A DNA stretch of 19,626 nucleotides. Source: Pseudomonadota bacterium. GTDB taxonomy: Bacteria > Bdellovibrionota > Bacteriovoracia > Bacteriovoracales > Bacteriovoracaceae. The stretch spans positions 1-19,626 of the forward strand of contig JAEYUK010000206.1 in assembly GCA_023432655.1 (NCBI GenBank), in the 5' to 3' direction. The notes under the pieces were generated by a model. It saw only the letters and a list, made by a program, of their open reading frames with translations. It was not told where the DNA came from and did not search any database. Of the stretch, positions 15,593-19,626 are shown one piece after another. The first letter of the stretch is position 1, and every line of letters begins with the position of its first letter. A program made the position numbers and the translations under genes.

Positions 15593-17485
15593 ATGAACAC
15601 AAAGAGAATTCAAGAACTCGAAAAACTCATCCTGCATCATAAAGAACGCTATTATCTCGGTCATGCTGAAATCTCTGATGAACAGTATGACCACCTGGAA
15701 GCCGAATTAAAATCACTCGATCCGGAAAACCCTGTTTTAGAATTAGTGGGTTTTAAGCAAATCGAACTTCTCGATAAAGTAGTCCATCAAAAGAAAATGT
15801 TATCCCTCGATAAAACCTATGAAGAAAAAGATCTTCTACGTTGGGTGGGGAAAGAAGAAATCCTCTCTATTTTTAAAATTGATGGCTCAAGCTGCTCGCT
15901 CATTTATGAAGATGGTCACCTGGTGGTGGCGAAAACCCGCGGAGATGGCGTGCAGGGTGAAAACATCACCAAGAAAGCAGTCTTTATTCCAGATATCCCG
16001 AAACACATTCCGTTAAAGGGCTCGGTGGAAGTACGCGGTGAAGTTTATTGTATCGAAAAAAAGTTCTTTCTTCTCTCAAAAGAGATGCAGGATTTGGGCC
16101 TTGATGCTCCAACCTCTCAGCGAAATATTGTGGCGGGGCTTTTAGGGCGGAAGGAAAATATCCAACTTTGCCGTCACTTAAGCTTTCAGGCCTTCGATCT
16201 CATTAACGAAGAAAAGTTCCAAAAGGAACATCAGAAACTCGATAAGTTAAAAGAATCGGGATTTATCATTCCGGAATACTTTGTGCATAAAAACGGTAAG
16301 GGGCTTACCGAGAGAATCGCCGAAGCCAAAGACTTCATGTCGGGTGGAGATTATCTCATCGATGGTTTGGTGCTGGTTTATGATGAACTTAAACTTCATG
16401 AGGAACTCGGAGAGACGAGTCACCATCCGCGCTATAAGCTTGCTTTTAAATTTCAAGGCGACACTAAAGTTGCTGTGATTAATGAAATTGAATGGGGTGT
16501 ATCCCGGAATGGAACTTTAACACCGGTCGCTTTAATTGAGCCGACTGAATTATCGGGGGCGGTGATTGGCCGAGTGACCCTGCATAACTTTGGTATGGTT
16601 CAAAACTTTCAGCTTAAAAAAGGTGATAAGATTGAGATCATCAGATCCGGCGAAGTTATTCCTAAATTTCTGGGAGTCATAGAGCGCTCTCACCATAAGT
16701 TTTCATATCCTGAAAATTGTCCGAGTTGTGACTCCAAACTTGTGATCGAAGACATCTGGCTCTTTTGCGAAAATGAACTCTGTCCCGCCAAAGTAAAAGA
16801 AGAGATCTTAAACTACATTCATAAGGCCGGGGTTGATGATGTTTCGGATAAGCGGCTGGAAGAATTAATCAATAAAGGGCTGGTTTCAACCATCCCGGAT
16901 CTCTACCGTTTAAAGCAAGAAGATTTCCTTCTTCTAGATAAAGTGAAAGAAAAACTCGCCACCAAGATGTTTGAGAATATCCAAAAGACCAAAACGCAAA
17001 GTCTTGCTCAGTTTATCTCGGCGATTGGGGTCGAGGGTGTTTCCATTGCCAAAAGTGAAAAGATTATTGCCCAGGGATACAATACTCTGGATAAGATTTT
17101 AGATCTGACGTTAGATAAGATGCTTCAGATTGAAGGTTTTGCTGAAAAGTCCTCAACTGCGATTTTAAACTCCCTGGCCTCGAAAAAAAGCCTCATAGAG
17201 GAACTTTTAAGTTTAGGCATTGAAGTTAAGGCCGATGAAATTTCTTCCGGAGAGGGCACACTTTCAGGACTTAAGTTTTGTATCACGGGAGAACTGAGTC
17301 AGCCGAGACCTCAGATTGAGAAGCTCATTAAAATGCAGGGCGGAGTGATTGCGGGAGTTTCTAAAAACTTAAATTATCTTGTGACTAACGAAACCGAAAG
17401 TAGCTCCAGTAAATTTGTAAAAGCGAAAGCGCTCGGTATAGCAATAATAAACGAAGAACAATTGATGAAGTTAATCGAGGGATAA
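15593..17485 (+). CDS. ligA: Divergent NAD-dependent DNA ligase, LigA family
   Basis: This 630-residue protein is somewhat short for the family (about 670). All LigA domains can be seen in order: Ia (RYYLGHAEISDEQYDHL), the adenylation domain with KIDG at 95-98, TRGDG at 115-119, EVRGEV at 146-151 and KLAFKF at 282-287, and the OB fold (SRNGTLTPVALIEP to RSGEVIP). A four-cysteine zinc finger (C376, C379, C392, C397), helix-hairpin-helix repeats and a C-terminal BRCT domain from about 550 follow. The nucleophile lysine K95 is present, but several residues that are important in E. coli LigA differ. The motif DGVVIK reads DGLVLV (V262 in place of K290), the Glu before the KxDG motif is Ile, and RNAAAGSLR reads RNIVAGLLGR. 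It may be an altered or second ligase rather than the housekeeping enzyme. An AGGG touches the ATG, so the ribosome-binding site is poorly spaced. radA follows one base after the stop. Confidence 0.85.
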   Translation: MNTKRIQELEKLILHHKERYYLGHAEISDEQYDHLEAELKSLDPENPVLELVGFKQIELLDKVVHQKKMLSLDKTYEEKDLLRWVGKEEILSIFKIDGSSCSLIYEDGHLVVAKTRGDGVQGENITKKAVFIPDIPKHIPLKGSVEVRGEVYCIEKKFFLLSKEMQDLGLDAPTSQRNIVAGLLGRKENIQLCRHLSFQAFDLINEEKFQKEHQKLDKLKESGFIIPEYFVHKNGKGLTERIAEAKDFMSGGDYLIDGLVLVYDELKLHEELGETSHHPRYKLAFKFQGDTKVAVINEIEWGVSRNGTLTPVALIEPTELSGAVIGRVTLHNFGMVQNFQLKKGDKIEIIRSGEVIPKFLGVIERSHHKFSYPENCPSCDSKLVIEDIWLFCENELCPAKVKEEILNYIHKAGVDDVSDKRLEELINKGLVSTIPDLYRLKQEDFLLLDKVKEKLATKMFENIQKTKTQSLAQFISAIGVEGVSIAKSEKIIAQGYNTLDKILDLTLDKMLQIEGFAEKSSTAILNSLASKKSLIEELLSLGIEVKADEISSGEGTLSGLKFCITGELSQPRPQIEKLIKMQGGVIAGVSKNLNYLVTNETESSSSKFVKAKALGIAIINEEQLMKLIEG

Positions 17486-17486
17486 G

Positions 17487-18857
17487 ATGGCCAAAATTAA
17501 ATCAGTATTTACCTGCCAAGAGTGTGGATATAAATCGGCCAAATGGTTGGGGAAATGTCCTGATTGTAATCAGTGGAACTCTTTTTCCGAAGAAGAAGAA
17601 ATTAAGGCGAGTAAGGCCGCACCCAAGTCAATTGCCGGAAGAGAAACTAAGCCTAAAACGATTAATGAAATCGAACATGAAAATGTCCCTCGCTATTTTA
17701 CCAAGATCGGCGAATTCGATCGGGTGATGGGTGGAGGAGTGACCATTGGATCTCTTACTCTCATTGGGGGCGAGCCGGGGATCGGGAAATCAACCCTTCT
17801 CATGGAAGTTTGCGGAAAACTTCTAAATGAATATAAAGATGAGCGCATTCTCTACGTTTCGGGTGAGGAGTCTGAATCACAAGTGGCTGGACGCTCAAAA
17901 CGCTTGGGTGTGAAAAACCAAGGTTTTTACATCTACAATGAAACCAACTGGCAAAAAATCTTAGAACAAGTGAAAGAATTAAAACCAAAATTCTTAGTTC
18001 TAGATTCTATCCAAACCACGCACTCCAATCAGGTGGATTCCGCCGCGGGCACCTTAACCCAGATTCGTGAAGTGACATATGAACTCATGAATTTTGCCAA
18101 GGCCTACGACTTAACTTGTTTCATCATTGGCCACGTGACTAAAGAGGGCCAAATTGCCGGCCCAAAAATCCTAGAGCACATGGTGGATACCGTGATCTAC
18201 TTTGAAGGCGACCAACTCGGTCAGTACCGCATGCTCCGGGTGATGAAAAACCGTTTCGGAAACACCAACGAAGTGGGGATTTTTGAAATGCAGGAGAAGG
18301 GCCTGGTAGAAATTAAAAATCCTTCTCAGTACTTCTTAGAACAGTCTCTCCCGGGTTCCTATGGTAGATCCCTTACATGTATTCTCGAAGGAAGCCGCTC
18401 GCTTTTCGTCGAAATTCAGGCCCTGGTAGTTGAAAATAAATTCGCCGTAGGAAGAAGAACGACTCAGGGACTAGATTCCAATCGCGTCGCCCTCTTGGTA
18501 GCCGTAATTGATAAATACTTAGGCATTCCTCTTTCTTATAACGATATTTACGTTAACGTTGTGGGTGGAATGAAACTTACCACCCGAGAAAACGATCTCT
18601 CGGTCATTGCCTCTCTTCTTAGCTCTTACTACCAAACCAGTGTCGCCCACGACACGATCTTCTTAGGTGAAGTGGGACTTACCGGCGAAGTCCGCTCGGT
18701 TCCGATGATGGAAATGCGTCTTAAAGAAATTGCCCAAATGAACTACAAGCGGGTCATTACATCTAAACGCGCAGCCGATGATTTCAAAGGTAAATTCAAA
18801 ATAGAGATCACAGGCATTACGAAGGCGAGTGAGCTTAAAAACTTATTATTTAAGTAA
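17487..18857 (+). CDS. radA: DNA repair protein RadA (Sms), branch-migration ATPase
   Basis: This 456-residue protein is full length for bacterial RadA, a RecA-like hexameric motor that extends D-loops and processes recombination intermediates. The N-terminal zinc ribbon has C10, C13, C24 and C27 (CQECGYKSAKWLGKCPDC). The Walker A GGEPGIGKST is at 94-103. The diagnostic KNRFG motif is at 254-258 in MKNRFGNTNEVGIF. The C-terminal Lon-protease-like domain has VNVVGGMKL and LGEVGLTGEVRSV near residues 355-400, and lacks a protease active site as in the family. GAGGG at 17477-17481 gives 5 bases of spacing to the ATG, and the stop of ligA is one base away, so the two DNA-metabolism genes are coupled. 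No terminator is visible after it. Confidence 0.97.
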   Translation: MAKIKSVFTCQECGYKSAKWLGKCPDCNQWNSFSEEEEIKASKAAPKSIAGRETKPKTINEIEHENVPRYFTKIGEFDRVMGGGVTIGSLTLIGGEPGIGKSTLLMEVCGKLLNEYKDERILYVSGEESESQVAGRSKRLGVKNQGFYIYNETNWQKILEQVKELKPKFLVLDSIQTTHSNQVDSAAGTLTQIREVTYELMNFAKAYDLTCFIIGHVTKEGQIAGPKILEHMVDTVIYFEGDQLGQYRMLRVMKNRFGNTNEVGIFEMQEKGLVEIKNPSQYFLEQSLPGSYGRSLTCILEGSRSLFVEIQALVVENKFAVGRRTTQGLDSNRVALLVAVIDKYLGIPLSYNDIYVNVVGGMKLTTRENDLSVIASLLSSYYQTSVAHDTIFLGEVGLTGEVRSVPMMEMRLKEIAQMNYKRVITSKRAADDFKGKFKIEITGITKASELKNLLFK

Positions 18858-18912
18858 GTTCAGTAATCCAAGTATCTGTATTTTAGAGCAAATGAACAAA
18901 CTTCTCCAAAAT

Positions 18913-18934
18913 TACATTTGTATATACAAATGTA
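18913..18934. promoter_or_regulatory. Perfect 22-bp palindrome, probable operator of the toxin-antitoxin pair
   Basis: The 11-base half TACATTTGTAT is followed directly by its exact reverse complement ATACAAATGTA, giving a perfect 22-bp palindrome centred between 18923 and 18924. It ends 3 bases before a consensus TATAAT and covers the position expected for the -35 box. Such placement is typical of operators bound by ribbon-helix-helix antitoxins, which repress their own operon. The palindrome is seen; the regulatory role is inferred. Confidence 0.75.
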
Positions 18935-18943
18935 TGGTATAAT
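18935..18943 (+). promoter_or_regulatory. Extended -10 promoter of the toxin-antitoxin pair
   Basis: TGGTATAAT starting at 18935 is a perfect extended -10 element (TGnTATAAT) on the plus strand. There is no good -35 box; the region where one would lie is inside the palindrome at 18913-18934. Transcription from it would begin near 18950, which is at or just past the first ATG of the toxin gene at 18947. Confidence 0.6.
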
Positions 18944-18946
18944 CCT

Positions 18947-19249
18947 ATGTGGAACAATGAGAGTTGGGCAAATAAGCATATCAAGAAACATAACACGACC
19001 TCGCAAGAAGCCTGGGAAGTTGTGTTTGAAGATGTCCCTTTGCCTATCCCTATGAAAGCTCCGGAACAGCTTAATTTTCCACCCTATATTAGGTATTGGA
19101 CAATAGGTAGAACTAAAGAAGGAAAAAGATTGTTTGTCGTTTGGGAGAAGCATAGAGATACATTGAATTTAATCACGGCCTTTGAGCCAAATGAAGAAAG
19201 GATTTCTCTGTATGAAAACCTCAAAAAGAAAATCAAAAGCCGATACTAA
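18947..19249 (+). CDS. BrnT-like toxin (RelE-fold ribonuclease family)
   Basis: This 100-residue protein begins WNNESWANKHIKKHNTTSQE followed by AWEVVFED, which fits the BrnT (DUF497) pattern 'W....n..HI.kHgvs.eEv.evf.d'. A strand set RYWTIGRTKEGKRLFVVWE follows, and the end ITAFEPNEERISLYENLKKK matches the family's 'i.SAR.a...Er..Y'. BrnT toxins are small RNases that stop translation and are neutralised by BrnA. No Shine-Dalgarno sequence precedes the ATG, and the -10 box ends only 3 bases before it, so translation may be leaderless. A later in-frame start would remove the conserved N-terminus. The downstream antitoxin-like gene overlaps its end. The family assignment is by pattern, not search. 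Confidence 0.72.
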   Translation: MWNNESWANKHIKKHNTTSQEAWEVVFEDVPLPIPMKAPEQLNFPPYIRYWTIGRTKEGKRLFVVWEKHRDTLNLITAFEPNEERISLYENLKKKIKSRY

Positions 19250-19538
19250 GAGATGGTCTGAAGCTGCTAAAATATTTGAATCTGAGGATTCATCAGATCT
19301 ATTAGCTTTGAGTACCCCTGTTTCTCCTGAAGAACATAGACAGATTTTAGGTGCAGGTGTCCGAAAACCAATTTCAATCCGAATCCCTGAAAGCGATCTA
19401 TCTGAAATTCAAAAAATTGCAAAGGCCAATGGGAGAAAGTATCAACAATTAATCGTTTTGGCCGTTGAGCTTTACATCGATAATTACTACCGAATGTCTG
19501 AAAAAGTTAAGCCCCCTAAGAAATCAAAAAGAACTTAA
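19212..19538 (+). CDS. BrnA/CopG-like ribbon-helix-helix antitoxin
   Basis: The frame is open from 19182, but the start is set at the in-frame ATG at 19212 because AAGGA at 19198-19202 lies 9 bases before it and nothing precedes the earlier ATG. The protein then has 108 residues. A charged N-terminal part (KTSKRKSKADTKRWSEAAK), which could wrap the toxin, is followed by a ribbon-helix-helix segment KPISIRIPESDLSEIQKIAK with RKYQQLIVLAVELYID at about residues 55-92. The strand-helix-helix pattern of CopG/BrnA-type DNA-binding antitoxins is clear. A basic tail (KPPKKSKRT) ends it. It overlaps the toxin gene by 38 bases. It likely binds the palindrome at 18913-18934 and represses the pair. Confidence 0.75.
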   Translation: MKTSKRKSKADTKRWSEAAKIFESEDSSDLLALSTPVSPEEHRQILGAGVRKPISIRIPESDLSEIQKIAKANGRKYQQLIVLAVELYIDNYYRMSEKVKPPKKSKRT

Positions 19539-19547
19539 TATTTGTTC

Positions 19548-19626
19548 TTATAAATAGAGTCTCTTAATCGTTTCATCCCAGAGCGTTTTTTTCGTGGAAT
19601 AATACGTATTAGCTTCTGGTTTAAAC
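19548..19626 (-). CDS. Possible 3' end of a minus-strand gene, partial
   Basis: Read on the minus strand from the right edge, 25 codons are open and end in TAA at 19550-19548. The peptide is FKPEANTYYSTKKTLWDETI followed by KRLYL. Its composition looks like a real protein tail, and it would converge on the antitoxin gene with a 9-base gap. It is too short to assign to a family. Confidence 0.3.
   Translation of the reverse strand, partial: FKPEANTYYSTKKTLWDETIKRLYL

Noticed and set aside
18860..19153. A 97-codon open frame on the minus strand opposite the toxin gene
   Set aside because: It lies over the BrnT-like gene and its own promoter, has no ribosome-binding site and its product has no recognisable pattern. 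It is a shadow of the plus-strand gene.

Overview
The window looks like a chromosomal segment of a low-to-mid GC predatory-type bacterium of the Bdellovibrionota, probably the Bacteriovorax/Peredibacter side. The evidence for this is the order mnmG-rsmG-parA-parB-bactofilin-atpF'-atpF-atpH-atpA-atpG-atpD-atpC, paired b' and b ATP synthase subunits, no atpB or atpE in the cluster, and an AT-rich base composition unlike Myxococcota. The taxonomic call is inference from gene order and protein style only.

Region 1 (1-3011) is a typical origin-proximal block. It holds the 3' end of mnmG, rsmG overlapping it, the chromosome-partition pair parA-parB, and a bactofilin. A perfect 16-bp parS palindrome lies inside the 3' end of rsmG, 75 bp before parA, so the ParABS system carries its own centromere site here. 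Region 2 (3036-8941) is the ATP synthase operon for subunits b', b, delta, alpha, gamma, beta and epsilon. It has a sigma70-like promoter candidate in front and a clear rho-independent terminator behind. Subunits a and c must be encoded elsewhere.

Region 3 (8942-13702) is accessory. A short intergenic stretch with an imperfect hairpin is followed by a large unrecognised envelope-anchored protein on the plus strand. Its 3' end overlaps, tail to tail, a minus-strand operon of a patatin-like phospholipase and a translationally coupled MltD-type lytic transglycosylase. One enzyme acts on lipid and the other on peptidoglycan, which would suit envelope remodelling or predation, but that is inference.

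Region 4 (13722-18857) is a plus-strand run. A 112-residue helix-turn-helix/coiled-coil protein is coupled by ATGA overlap to a secreted protein with a C-terminal outer-membrane beta-barrel. These are followed by an unusually divergent NAD-dependent DNA ligase and by radA, one base after ligA. The ligase lacks several residues that are essential in E. coli LigA.

Region 5 (18913-19626) is AT-rich. It holds a BrnT/BrnA-like toxin-antitoxin pair with a perfect 22-bp palindrome overlapping its promoter. The window ends in what may be the 3' tail of a minus-strand gene. I saw no tRNA, rRNA, CRISPR array, insertion sequence or phage gene.

The best candidates for something undescribed are the divergent LigA, the HTH/beta-barrel pair, the patatin-transglycosylase pair, and the 673-residue envelope protein.
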